Source: Flavobacterium sufflavum
Lineage (GTDB): Bacteria; Bacteroidota; Bacteroidia; Flavobacteriales; Flavobacteriaceae
DNA: 64,000 bases
Direction: 5' to 3'
Assembly (NCBI RefSeq): GCF_004016525.1
Contig: NZ_SACJ01000001.1
Span: 496,001-560,000 of the forward strand
The notes beneath the pieces are model-generated. The model was not told the origin of the DNA. It worked only from the letters and a program-made list of their open reading frames with translations, and searched no databases. This document shows, one piece after another, positions 48,216 through 57,306 of the stretch. Made by a program: the position numbers and the translations under genes. Positions within the stretch are counted from its first letter, which is position 1. Each line of letters opens with the position of its first letter.

Positions 48216-48599
48216 TTAACTTAACCAATACACCGCCATTACTGCCGGAATAAAATAAATAACAATAGTTCTGGCGCCGTCGTAATCTTTGGCCAATCGT
48301 TGACCAAAAAGCATCATCAGCAAAGTAATTGCCGAAAATAGCGCTCCATAATAACCAAAAAGCCTTCCTTTGTTTACCAACAACTCAACACAACCAACAA
48401 AGCACAAAACGGTCGAAATTAATTCCATTACCACTAGATTAGCTAAGGCTAATTTCACATGATTTTTCAATCTTGTTTTAGCAAAATGCTCTTTTAACCA
48501 GTTGACATTGTCTTCCCAATAAAACAGTTTTTCATAACTGGATTGCAAAAAAGTAATTCCGAAAAATACCAGAAGTAAAAGCGAAGCCGGGTTATTCAT
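48216..48599 (-). CDS. DoxX-like small membrane protein
   Basis: 127 residues with about four membrane helices (roughly 3-20, 47-70, 80-97, 108-126) and the amphipathic loop SYEKLFYWEDNVNWLKEHFAKTRL between the first two, as in DoxX/DoxD-type proteins. No catalytic residue is evident. Its start lies 5 bp beyond the stop of the DNA polymerase III delta-prime gene, so they share a transcript. Role unknown. Confidence 0.65.
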   Translation of the reverse strand: MNNPASLLLLVFFGITFLQSSYEKLFYWEDNVNWLKEHFAKTRLKNHVKLALANLVVMELISTVLCFVGCVELLVNKGRLFGYYGALFSAITLLMMLFGQRLAKDYDGARTIVIYFIPAVMAVYWLS

Positions 48600-48604
48600 A
48601 ATCG

Positions 48605-49753
48605 TTATTTTTTGTGAATTAAACGTGTTAATTTGATTGACAAATCGGTTAAAATTATTTTGGCATTTCCGTTGCGTTCTATATGATACATCGCATCCGA
48701 AAGTTCTTTAAATATATCCTGAATATTATTACCATTTACAAATGGCGCAAAATTTTCTAATTTGAATTTATCGACTTTTGGTTCGAAATAAACCAACCCT
48801 GGCGTTTCATAATTGATCAACAATGCCTGACGGAACATTTCCATACAAAACTGAAGAAACTTCTTTTGGGCTTCTCTTCCTAAAGCAGCGATTTTTTCAC
48901 TCCAAAGAATCAAATCCTGAATGGCAGCCGCATCTTTTTTGGCCTTAAAAGCAGCACGAACCCAAGTCACAAACCATTGTTCAAACGGATGTTCTTCGTC
49001 TTTATCTCTTAACAAATGCAAAGCTGCATTGTAATTACCTTGTGCCTGATGCGCTAATTTTGTGGCTAATTTCGAATCTATTTCTTCACGAGAAACCAAG
49101 GCATCAGCAATAACCGCCTCACTCAATCCGTTAAAATGCAATACCTGACAACGCGAACGGATAGTTTGAAGAATATCTTCTTCATTTTCAGAAATCAGAA
49201 TAAATATGGTTTTCTCCGGTGGTTCTTCCAGTAGTTTCAATAATTTGTTGGAAGCAGCAATATTCATCTTATCAGCCATCCACACAATCATGATTTTATA
49301 ACCGCCTTCATAAGCTTTTAACGAAAGTGATTTCAGGATTTCCTGAGCATCATCGACCCTGATTTCCCCCTGCTTATTTTGAACACCTAAAACAGCATAC
49401 CAATCAAACAAACCACCATACGGATTTTGGGTTACAAACTCCCTCCAATCGGCAATAAAATCAATACTTTTAGGGTTTTTCTTTACCTCATCGGTGGTAA
49501 CGGTAGGATAAGCAAAATGCAAATCGGGATGAGACAGTTTTTGGAATTTTATATTGCAGGCATGATTTTCACCATTGTTCTCTCCGTTTTGATTGCCGCA
49601 CAAAATGTATTGTGCATAAGCAATTGCCATAGCCAGAGTCCCGCTACCTTCAGAACCTACAAACAATTGTGCATGCGGAATCCTACCTAAATCAGCACTT
49701 CTGCTAAGATGGTTTTTAATGTGTTCCTGCCCTAAAATTTCAGAAAATTGCAT
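48605..49753 (-). CDS. DNA polymerase III delta-prime-type subunit
   Basis: 382 residues of the clamp-loader AAA+ family. GRIPHAQLFVGSEGSGTLAMA (about 18-38) is a degenerate P-loop, as in delta-prime, which does not hydrolyse ATP. Two cysteines (about 54 and 67) with a His between them in the NENHACN insert partly recall the zinc module. RVDDAQEILKSLSLKAYEGGYKIMIVWMADKMN and LLKLLEEPPEKTIFILISENEEDILQTIRSRCQ are the classic arginine-finger (SRC) region. It would act in loading the sliding clamp. It ends the housekeeping block; the GH/mutarotase block lies just upstream. Confidence 0.92.
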   Translation of the reverse strand: MQFSEILGQEHIKNHLSRSADLGRIPHAQLFVGSEGSGTLAMAIAYAQYILCGNQNGENNGENHACNIKFQKLSHPDLHFAYPTVTTDEVKKNPKSIDFIADWREFVTQNPYGGLFDWYAVLGVQNKQGEIRVDDAQEILKSLSLKAYEGGYKIMIVWMADKMNIAASNKLLKLLEEPPEKTIFILISENEEDILQTIRSRCQVLHFNGLSEAVIADALVSREEIDSKLATKLAHQAQGNYNAALHLLRDKDEEHPFEQWFVTWVRAAFKAKKDAAAIQDLILWSEKIAALGREAQKKFLQFCMEMFRQALLINYETPGLVYFEPKVDKFKLENFAPFVNGNNIQDIFKELSDAMYHIERNGNAKIILTDLSIKLTRLIHKK

Positions 49754-49872
49754 GAAGCAAAGATAGCAGAAAATGGATAAGTCTAAAATTTTAGATTATA
49801 AAGTTTCTTGTCTTTCACAGCTTGATTTTAGCACTCAAATTGACCTAAAATCCCAATTGAAACAGATTAAAA

Positions 49873-50217
49873 TTAAGGCAATTTATAAATCTGTTCCATT
49901 TCCAACCATTTCTCACCCTCTTTTGCTCCCGGAGGTGCTTGCTGGAATTGCCACATTAATTTCTCCCATTCCTGAACTTTTGGATTAGCAGCATCCATCA
50001 TCTGTTTGCGTTCCGGAGTATAGCTTTCGTCCACTTCCATAATCATAAACAATCGGTTGGCCAGGATATAAATTTCCATATCTATAATGCCCGAATCCTT
50101 TATACTTTTAGTGATTTCAGGCCAGGCGTTTTCTTTAGTATGATAACGCTTATACTCCTGGATCAATTCCGGTTTATCAATTAAATCACAGGCGTAATAT
50201 AGTTTTCTTGTAGCCAT
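49873..50217 (-). CDS. rhaM: L-rhamnose mutarotase
   Basis: 114 residues, no signal peptide, a complete PF05336 domain. The catalytic YxxxH is in QEYKRYH (about 21-27), followed by TKENAWPEI, and the C-terminal region EKLMWQFQQAPPGAKEGEKWLEMEQIY has the family tryptophans. It converts alpha- and beta-L-rhamnose in the cytoplasm. It lies 46 bp after the GH2 gene and is the last gene of block B. Its presence implies that rhamnose is a product of the combined loci although block B has no obvious rhamnosidase. A second mutarotase domain is fused to the beta-helix protein at 37532. Confidence 0.92.
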   Translation of the reverse strand: MATRKLYYACDLIDKPELIQEYKRYHTKENAWPEITKSIKDSGIIDMEIYILANRLFMIMEVDESYTPERKQMMDAANPKVQEWEKLMWQFQQAPPGAKEGEKWLEMEQIYKLP

Positions 50218-50263
50218 AAAGTACTTTTAATAAATTAGTAAAACTATTTCTTTCGAAAATTCA

Positions 50264-52849
50264 CTATTCCTGAATAGAACCTAAAACTTCTAATTCTGAT
50301 AATTTAGCAGATTCTCCTTCGGGTATGTTAGTAAATGTTAACCTTATAAAACGTCCTGAAACAGGTTTAGTTAATTTTTCTATTCTAATTTTACTGGTAG
50401 AAGAGGCATTGGATAGATCAACAATCGTTATCCACTGATTATCCGCATTTAATGTCTCAATTTTATAACCCAACTTCGTTTCTTTCGGAAAGGTCAATTT
50501 GATTTGTTCCATTTTCACATTTCGTTCTAAATCTACCTGCCACCAGTTACCGGATTTATTATTTTCCGCCTGCCAAAAAGTATCCGAATTTCCGTCTCCA
50601 ACCAATCCGGAAGAATGTCCAACCATTTCATTACTTGCTCTTGTTGGATTGTTCAACCCAAAACTACTAATGCTATTTTTTGAATTATTAGCAGTAAATG
50701 GGACATAAGGTCTGCTTATTAACACCGGAGTTTTCCCCTCTACAAATTGTGGTAAGCCTTTAGTAATAATTTTTACAACCGTATCCTTTAACCCCTGAGA
50801 AGTTGCACGAATTACGGTCTCTCCACCAAAATAAGAACGAAATTCAGTAGCAGCTAATCCGTCTGTAATTTCTATATCTGACTTAGAATCAAAAGTAATT
50901 GTCCTTCCAGTAGGAAACTCTCCCGGTCCCGATTCAATGATTAATTTTACCATAGGTGAATTACTTAATTCCTTACCCACATTATCGATAATACTAATCA
51001 AAATATGAGCATCATCGGTTCCGTCGTTACTTATTTCATTTTTATCAACCGTAAGTTGAATTGATGCCGGAACTCCTTCTGTTCTTTCAGGTGGAGCCTG
51101 AATATTATTGTACTCATTGCGATACCAATAAAATGATCTTTTAGGTATTCGGGCATAATCAACAATTCCCATGGAGCCAAATCGCTTTCCAGCTACACTA
51201 CCGTGATCAAAACCACACCAAATTGCTTCTCCACTTCTCCACTCATAATGCCATGGGTATTTTTTACTTTTATCCTGATTTTCTCCAAGTGGTAAATCTC
51301 CCCAACCTGGTATATATTTACCGGGTCTAAAAGCCTCGGTTGAACCGTATTCGCTCACAACACTGGCAACACCCGGGTTGATAAAAAGACGAGCTCCATC
51401 ACCATTATAACCAGCAACATCTCCAATAGTATCCATCTCACCACGTTGACAACCTCCTATAGCTACTGAACGAGTAGGATCCAACTGATGCCCTAAATCA
51501 ACCTCTTTCTTCAACAACTTTCTTGTTGATTCTAAAGTTTCTTTCGTTGTAAAGAAAGGTTCATTACTAGTACTCCATACGATAACTGATGGGTGATTAC
51601 GATGAATGCGAATCATATCTGTCATTTGCTCTAAAACACTTTCATCAAATGCTTCCCAATCTTCAGGATTTGTTGGATATGCATTACTTCCCTCATAATC
51701 TCCTTCCTCACGAGTTCCTCCAGACCCCCAAAAAGGAACTTCAGACCAAAACAACATTCCTTCTTTATCACAAGCATCAACGAAAGCTGGATCATGTGGG
51801 TAATGAGATCCTCTAATAAAGTCAAAACCGGCTTCTTTCATCATTTTAATATCTCTTAAAAAAGCATAGTTTGTAACGGCATCCCCCCAGCCAGATCGGT
51901 CTTGATGGACATTTGCTCCTTTAAAATAATAATGTTCTCCATTTAGAAAAAAACCTTGATCTGCAGTGAATTTAATACTGCGAAATCCTAATGGCGATAT
52001 AAAATCGTCAACCTGCTTACCATTTGTTTTGATGATTGTTTTTACGGTATATAAATTTGGAGTTTTAGGACTCCATAATTTGGGGTTTTTAATAACAGCG
52101 CTGGTTTGATCAAAAAGTACTGTTTTACCCGCAGCAATGCTTTTAGCAGATGAAAACTTTGCTACCACGACTCCTTTATTGTCAATAACTGAATGTATTA
52201 CTGTAGCAGAAACAGCAGTTTTTTTATCATTAACAACCTCTGTTTTTACATTTACTGTAGCCTCTTTCGCAGAAACATTAGGTGTAGTTACAAAAGTACC
52301 ATACCAGGCCACATGTAAAGGATCAGTAACGACTAATTTTACATCCCTGTAAATCCCTCCACTAAAAACATGCTCACCTGCTCTAGGAGCCACACGGGAA
52401 TCCCACAAATTATTTAAACGCACCGCTACAAGATTGCGACCTGTCTTAATCGCTTTTGTGACATCAATTTCAAAACCTGTATAACCAGAATTATGCTTGC
52501 CAACCAATATTCCGTTAACAAAAATTTCTGCTGTACGATATGCCCCTTCAAAATCTAAACTAACTCTTTTACCCATCCATTCAGCTGGCACATCAATATA
52601 CTTTCGGTACCAACCGTAACCTTTGTAAAATTGAGCCGATTGATAATAGGGCATACTGAACGAATGGGGAATTCCAATATTTTCCCAATTTGAATCGTCA
52701 AAATCAGTAACTTCCGCACCGGAATAATCCCCTAATTTAAATTTCCACTCTCTATTGATGTTAATATCTTTTCTAATTGTCTGTGCTTCTGTATTATTTT
52801 GAAAATAGAACAAAAAAATCAAAAGAAGAATTTTGTGTATTAATTTCAT
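50264..52849 (-). CDS. GH2 glycosidase with C-terminal discoidin (F5/8C, CBM32-like) domain
   Basis: 861 residues, signal peptide to about 22 (NNTEAQ). Sugar-binding sandwich (about 25-175), Ig-like domain (about 180-295), TIM barrel (about 297-600) with acid/base E430 in VWSTSNE and nucleophile E500 in VVSEYGS, an invasin-like or DUF4982-type beta domain (about 605-720) and an F5/8 type C module (about 735-858, NPTRASNEMVGHSSGLVGDGNSDTFWQAE; WWQVDLERNVKMEQI). It could be a beta-galactosidase or a related beta-glycosidase; the sandwich and HYPHDP motif do not settle specificity. It starts 24 bp after the GH95 stop. Confidence 0.88.
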   Translation of the reverse strand: MKLIHKILLLIFLFYFQNNTEAQTIRKDININREWKFKLGDYSGAEVTDFDDSNWENIGIPHSFSMPYYQSAQFYKGYGWYRKYIDVPAEWMGKRVSLDFEGAYRTAEIFVNGILVGKHNSGYTGFEIDVTKAIKTGRNLVAVRLNNLWDSRVAPRAGEHVFSGGIYRDVKLVVTDPLHVAWYGTFVTTPNVSAKEATVNVKTEVVNDKKTAVSATVIHSVIDNKGVVVAKFSSAKSIAAGKTVLFDQTSAVIKNPKLWSPKTPNLYTVKTIIKTNGKQVDDFISPLGFRSIKFTADQGFFLNGEHYYFKGANVHQDRSGWGDAVTNYAFLRDIKMMKEAGFDFIRGSHYPHDPAFVDACDKEGMLFWSEVPFWGSGGTREEGDYEGSNAYPTNPEDWEAFDESVLEQMTDMIRIHRNHPSVIVWSTSNEPFFTTKETLESTRKLLKKEVDLGHQLDPTRSVAIGGCQRGEMDTIGDVAGYNGDGARLFINPGVASVVSEYGSTEAFRPGKYIPGWGDLPLGENQDKSKKYPWHYEWRSGEAIWCGFDHGSVAGKRFGSMGIVDYARIPKRSFYWYRNEYNNIQAPPERTEGVPASIQLTVDKNEISNDGTDDAHILISIIDNVGKELSNSPMVKLIIESGPGEFPTGRTITFDSKSDIEITDGLAATEFRSYFGGETVIRATSQGLKDTVVKIITKGLPQFVEGKTPVLISRPYVPFTANNSKNSISSFGLNNPTRASNEMVGHSSGLVGDGNSDTFWQAENNKSGNWWQVDLERNVKMEQIKLTFPKETKLGYKIETLNADNQWITIVDLSNASSTSKIRIEKLTKPVSGRFIRLTFTNIPEGESAKLSELEVLGSIQE

Positions 52850-52872
52850 AAATGTAGTGGTGTTATTTTTTA

Positions 52873-55329
52873 TTAAAAATCAGTCAATGTAAAAGTTTGA
52901 GTTTGATTATTGGACATTTTTAAATCCAATACTTTTCCATTATAACGAATTTTAGCGGCTGTTCCTCCCACACTTTTTATAGCAATCTGTTCTATTTTCT
53001 TATTAGCCCAAACCATGCTTACCTCAAATCCTCCGCGGGCTCTCAATCCTTTTACAGCACCATTAACCCAGGTATCCGGCAAAGCTGGCAATATATCAAT
53101 CACATAAAAATCTTTATTGGGTTGTTCGTCATCTGAATATGATTCCTGACTCTGCAATACCATTTCTGTCATACCTGATGTCGCGCCGAAATTACCATCA
53201 ATTTGGAATGGCGGATGAGCATCAAATAAATTTGGATAAACTCCTCCTATACTTCCTCCACCTGTTATTTCAGTATAATTTAAAATATCCCTTATCATTT
53301 TATAAGCATGATTTCCATCTCGTAATCTCGCCCAAAAATTAATTTTCCATGCTTTACTCCAACCCGTCCCTTCGTCTCCTCTGAGTTCTAGTGATTTTTT
53401 ACATGCTGCTGCAAAATCAGGTGTGTTTAGAGCTGATATTTGATTTCCCGGATGTAAACCAAACATATGAGAAGCATGTCTTTGATGTGGAGTTGATTCT
53501 TCATATTCTTTAGACCATTCTAACAATTGCCCCTTACTTCCTATTCTTAACGGAAACAACTTAGCACGCTTGTCAATGAGTTCTTTACGAAACTGGTCAT
53601 CTATATTAAGAATCTTAGTAGCTTCTATCAAATTTGTAAACAAATCCCAACAGATTGATATATCCATAGTAGCGGCTGTCGTAACGGCATAATTTTTTCC
53701 ATTAATTTTAAACTCATTTTCAGGAGATGTTGATGGCGCCGTTACTAAATAACCGTCCTTTTCAATCAGCCAATCAAAGCAAAACAAAGCAGCTTCTTTC
53801 ATAACAGGATAAGCTTTAGTCCTTAAATACTCTTTGTCTCCGGTAAAACTATAATGCTCCCAAAGGTGTTGACAAAGCCAGGTTCCTCCCATATACCAAT
53901 TGGCCCATGTAGGCGATCCATCTCCCACATCACCTACTGCATTACTCAATCCCCATATATCCGAATTATGATGCGCTACCCAGCCTCTTGCTTTATAATA
54001 TTCATCTGCGGTAACACTTCCTGTTTTAGATAAATCCTTAATCCAATCTAATAATGGCAAATGCATTTCGGAGAGGTTAGTTTGTTCAGCTAACCAATAA
54101 TTCATTTGTGTATTGATATTAATTGTGAAATTAGAACTCCAGGGCGGACGCATTTCTTTATTCCAAATACCCTGTAAATTTGCGGGACGTCCTCCTGCAC
54201 GGGAAGAAGCTATTAATAAATAACGCCCATACTGATAAAACAAGCCTTCTAATTGAGGATCTACAGCTCCTTTAGAATAAGCTTTTATACGTTCATTTGT
54301 AGGCAGCAACAATTGATTTTTATCCGTTAAATTATTCGACAAATCATAACTTACTCTGTTAAAGTAATTTTGATAATCAACAAAATGTTTCTCTTTTAAC
54401 TTAGCATACGGAAGTTTTTCAGCACTGAGTAATAAATTTGACGCAATGGCTTTTTCATCTTTCCCCTGAGAATCCGGACATTTATCAAAACCATTAAAAC
54501 TGGTAACAGCAGTCAGATAAAGAACAACTTCTGTGGCTTTAGAAATATGGAGACCAATTTTATCTGCTTTTACAACACCGTCTTTTAGTAATGTTTTTAC
54601 ATTAGACTGAAAACGCATTCCATTACAACCGCTTGTATCTGCCCATAAAATAGGTTCACGACCTTTAGGGTTGTAATAACTTGGATCAACACGACTTGGT
54701 GCTTTTCCGTTCATAACCAATTGATTATTTCCTTTAGGAAATACTGTTTTAGCTAAAGCACTACTTAAATGAATATCAAATGTAAGCGATTTAGGTTTTG
54801 AAGCTGTAAATTTTATGACCATCACATTATTAGGAGCTGAAATAAACATTTCACGTATATATTCAACTCCATTTATCTTAAAACGAGTGGTTGTAGTTGC
54901 ATTATTTAAACTTAAATCCCTGTAATATCGTGTCGGTTTAATGCCATTAAAATTTTGCTTAATTTTCAAATCGCCTAATGGTAGAAAACTTTCGCTATAA
55001 TAGCCCTGCATTTTTTTGCATAAATCTGTTGCAAGCTGATAATCCTCATTTTGCAAAGCCTCTCTAATTGGCTGTAAACTTTTGTAAGCATCAGGATTCA
55101 CATTTTTCTTCTGCGGACCACCTGACCATAACGACCCTTCATTCAACTGAATTAATTCACTTTCCACTCCACCAAAAACCATTGCCCCTATCTGCCCATT
55201 TCCTATTGGTAAAGCCTCTACCCACTTTGTTGCAGGTTTATCATACCAAAGTTTAAGATTTTGCTGTGCGACACTTATTGTCGAAACAGTTAAAAAAAAC
55301 AATACATTAAGTCCAATTTTCATTTGCAA
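52873..55329 (-). CDS. GH95 alpha-L-fucosidase or alpha-L-galactosidase
   Basis: 818 residues, signal peptide to about 21 (ISVAQQ). N-terminal beta-sandwich (about 25-290) opening with LWYDKPATKWVEALPIGNGQIGAMVFGG, an (alpha/alpha)6 barrel (about 345-720) and a C-terminal sandwich. Catalytic equivalents of the Bifidobacterium AfcA residues are visible: N404/N406 in FTININ, E537 in PSTSPE, and D711 in QIDGNFG. GH95 inverts alpha-1,2-linked L-fucose (for example on galactose of xyloglucan or rhamnogalacturonan) or L-galactose. It lies 45 bp after the GH97 stop. Confidence 0.93.
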   Translation of the reverse strand: MQMKIGLNVLFFLTVSTISVAQQNLKLWYDKPATKWVEALPIGNGQIGAMVFGGVESELIQLNEGSLWSGGPQKKNVNPDAYKSLQPIREALQNEDYQLATDLCKKMQGYYSESFLPLGDLKIKQNFNGIKPTRYYRDLSLNNATTTTRFKINGVEYIREMFISAPNNVMVIKFTASKPKSLTFDIHLSSALAKTVFPKGNNQLVMNGKAPSRVDPSYYNPKGREPILWADTSGCNGMRFQSNVKTLLKDGVVKADKIGLHISKATEVVLYLTAVTSFNGFDKCPDSQGKDEKAIASNLLLSAEKLPYAKLKEKHFVDYQNYFNRVSYDLSNNLTDKNQLLLPTNERIKAYSKGAVDPQLEGLFYQYGRYLLIASSRAGGRPANLQGIWNKEMRPPWSSNFTININTQMNYWLAEQTNLSEMHLPLLDWIKDLSKTGSVTADEYYKARGWVAHHNSDIWGLSNAVGDVGDGSPTWANWYMGGTWLCQHLWEHYSFTGDKEYLRTKAYPVMKEAALFCFDWLIEKDGYLVTAPSTSPENEFKINGKNYAVTTAATMDISICWDLFTNLIEATKILNIDDQFRKELIDKRAKLFPLRIGSKGQLLEWSKEYEESTPHQRHASHMFGLHPGNQISALNTPDFAAACKKSLELRGDEGTGWSKAWKINFWARLRDGNHAYKMIRDILNYTEITGGGSIGGVYPNLFDAHPPFQIDGNFGATSGMTEMVLQSQESYSDDEQPNKDFYVIDILPALPDTWVNGAVKGLRARGGFEVSMVWANKKIEQIAIKSVGGTAAKIRYNGKVLDLKMSNNQTQTFTLTDF

Positions 55330-55373
55330 TACTTATTAAATTTAACCACTTTAGATTTCTAATTCTTCTCCAT

Positions 55374-57302
55374 TTATTTTTCCAGAACAGCTACAAATCC
55401 GCCTCTTGGAAGACATTCCACATTTAAAACAGCTCCTTTTGTTACATTTTTAACTTCGACTGCAAATGATTTATCATTTACACCATCCTTAATAATCTTT
55501 AATTTATAATTACCCTTATCAAGAAAATCAAAGTTCACTTTTAAAATTTGCGATTGATCTTTACCATTCAGTCCGCCTAAATACCACTGATTTCCTTTTT
55601 TTCTGGCTATAATAACTTTCTCTCCGGGATAACCATCAACGAATTTGGTATTATCCCAACTTACAGGAACATTTTTTAGAAATTCTTTAGGCTCTACAGG
55701 CAAACTTTTATACCCTTCCGGTCTATCGGCAAAATGCTGAAAGCCTGATTCGAAAACAACTGATAATGCTAACTCATGCGCATACGATGTAATATGAGGA
55801 TGTTGAGAATCTGAGAAAGTTACCGGAGTATAATCCATAGAACCAATTACGTTGCGGGTAAAAGGTAACGTAGCATTATGTGCAGCAGCCTTATTGGTAA
55901 GTGTTGGTTTATTATTATACCATTCGGCTCCATAAACTGCTTCAGTTGTCATCAAGTTTGGATAGGTTCTAACCCATCCTCGCGGAGCAGTTGCTCCGTG
56001 GAAATTCACCATTATTTGATATTTTGCAGCATCTTTCAAAATATCAACATAATATTTCATCATATCTTGTTGATCTCCATTAAAAAAATCAACTTTAATA
56101 CCATATACTCCTATTTCTTTAAGCCAAGCTAGTTCTTTGTTTCTTTTTTCAGCTGTTAACATACGGTCATTGGGAGTTGGCTCAAGCCAGGATGTTCCTG
56201 AATTGTACCACATCAAAGTTTTAATTCCTTTACTTTTTGCATAATTTACAGCATCAACTAAATTTCCGCCGTTACTCATTACGTCCCATTCCCAATCAAT
56301 CAAAGTATAAGGCCATTTCATTTCTACAGCTAAATCAGTATATTCTGCGATCTTTTTATAATCTTTGGAACCGTGATTATTAGCCCAATAATTCCAGGAC
56401 ACTGCCCCTGGTTTAATCCAACTCGTTGCTTTTAATTTATTTGGTTCACTAACATCAGTAATCAAAGTAGATTCTACTACATCTGACAACTGACCAATAA
56501 TTAGCGTATGCCATTGTGAATTCCAAGGCAAAGTGGTTTTAACTCCCGTTTGCTTAAAATTATCTCTTGGCGAAGGATAAGTCACTTTGTACTCATTTGG
56601 ATTTTTAAGATTACTTAGTTTAGCAGCACAATTATTCTCTGTAATATTGGCTTCAGAAATCAACACCCAAATTGGATTATTATTTACTTTAAATAATGCC
56701 GGAAATCCCCATTCTTGCTTATTATTGCTCTTTCCAGTATTAGAAAAAGGAAAAAAACCTTCATAAGAATCAATATACTCTTGTAACCAACGATTAGTAG
56801 CCGATGGAAAAACATAAGTTGTTGTTTCATCAATGATATTTACTAATGAATTTGTTTTATCGGTGAATTCATAGCGAAATGCTACTCCATCATTATAAAC
56901 TCTAAAAACAATATTTAAAGGTTTGTTATTTGAATTTACATATTGAAGAACCTTCTCATTACCTAAATTTGTACACAGTTTTCGCTTACCGGAAATCATT
57001 TCATATTTTTCATTTACGGTTTTCTCTTTCGATTCACCAACTAATTTTAGATTATCCGTAAACTGCTGATCATCTCTGGTAATTCCCATTGGAGAATTGG
57101 GTACTACTTCGATATATTCCGCTTTGTTTTTATATAAAATCTTGAAATATACTTTTCCAAAAGAGTTATTATCCGATGTTTTTTTCGAAGCAATAATCAC
57201 CTTAATTTTCTTATTTGGTGATACAATTTCCTGAGCATTTATTGTAAACGCAGTTGAAATAAGACAGAATATTAAATAAATGTATTTTATTGATCTTATC
57301 AT
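55374..57302 (-). CDS. GH97 retaining alpha-galactosidase-like enzyme
   Basis: 642 residues from the ATG at 57302 (MIRSIKYIYL), which gives a clean signal peptide ending near TINAQ; a longer reading from 57338 would overlap the GH31 gene. N-terminal beta-supersandwich (about 25-270), TIM barrel (about 285-550) and C-terminal beta domain. GVYGIKVDFFNGD carries the Asp nucleophile (about D405) of the retaining GH97b branch (BT1871), with the acid/base E454 in LMTTEAVYGAEW; the two-glutamate pattern of inverting SusB is absent. Alpha-galactosidase or alpha-arabinopyranosidase activity is likely. Four bases separate it from the GH31 stop. Confidence 0.9.
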   Translation of the reverse strand: MIRSIKYIYLIFCLISTAFTINAQEIVSPNKKIKVIIASKKTSDNNSFGKVYFKILYKNKAEYIEVVPNSPMGITRDDQQFTDNLKLVGESKEKTVNEKYEMISGKRKLCTNLGNEKVLQYVNSNNKPLNIVFRVYNDGVAFRYEFTDKTNSLVNIIDETTTYVFPSATNRWLQEYIDSYEGFFPFSNTGKSNNKQEWGFPALFKVNNNPIWVLISEANITENNCAAKLSNLKNPNEYKVTYPSPRDNFKQTGVKTTLPWNSQWHTLIIGQLSDVVESTLITDVSEPNKLKATSWIKPGAVSWNYWANNHGSKDYKKIAEYTDLAVEMKWPYTLIDWEWDVMSNGGNLVDAVNYAKSKGIKTLMWYNSGTSWLEPTPNDRMLTAEKRNKELAWLKEIGVYGIKVDFFNGDQQDMMKYYVDILKDAAKYQIMVNFHGATAPRGWVRTYPNLMTTEAVYGAEWYNNKPTLTNKAAAHNATLPFTRNVIGSMDYTPVTFSDSQHPHITSYAHELALSVVFESGFQHFADRPEGYKSLPVEPKEFLKNVPVSWDNTKFVDGYPGEKVIIARKKGNQWYLGGLNGKDQSQILKVNFDFLDKGNYKLKIIKDGVNDKSFAVEVKNVTKGAVLNVECLPRGGFVAVLEK

Positions 57303-57306
57303 ATTT

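Noticed and set aside
41297..49753. A genomic island or prophage carrying recA and dprA
   Set aside because: No integrase, transposase, phage gene or flanking tRNA was seen, and composition resembles the rest of the window.
57241..57255. TTGTAAACGCA as another LacI-type operator
   Set aside because: Only one arm matches, it lies in the GH97 signal-peptide codons, and the palindrome is broken.
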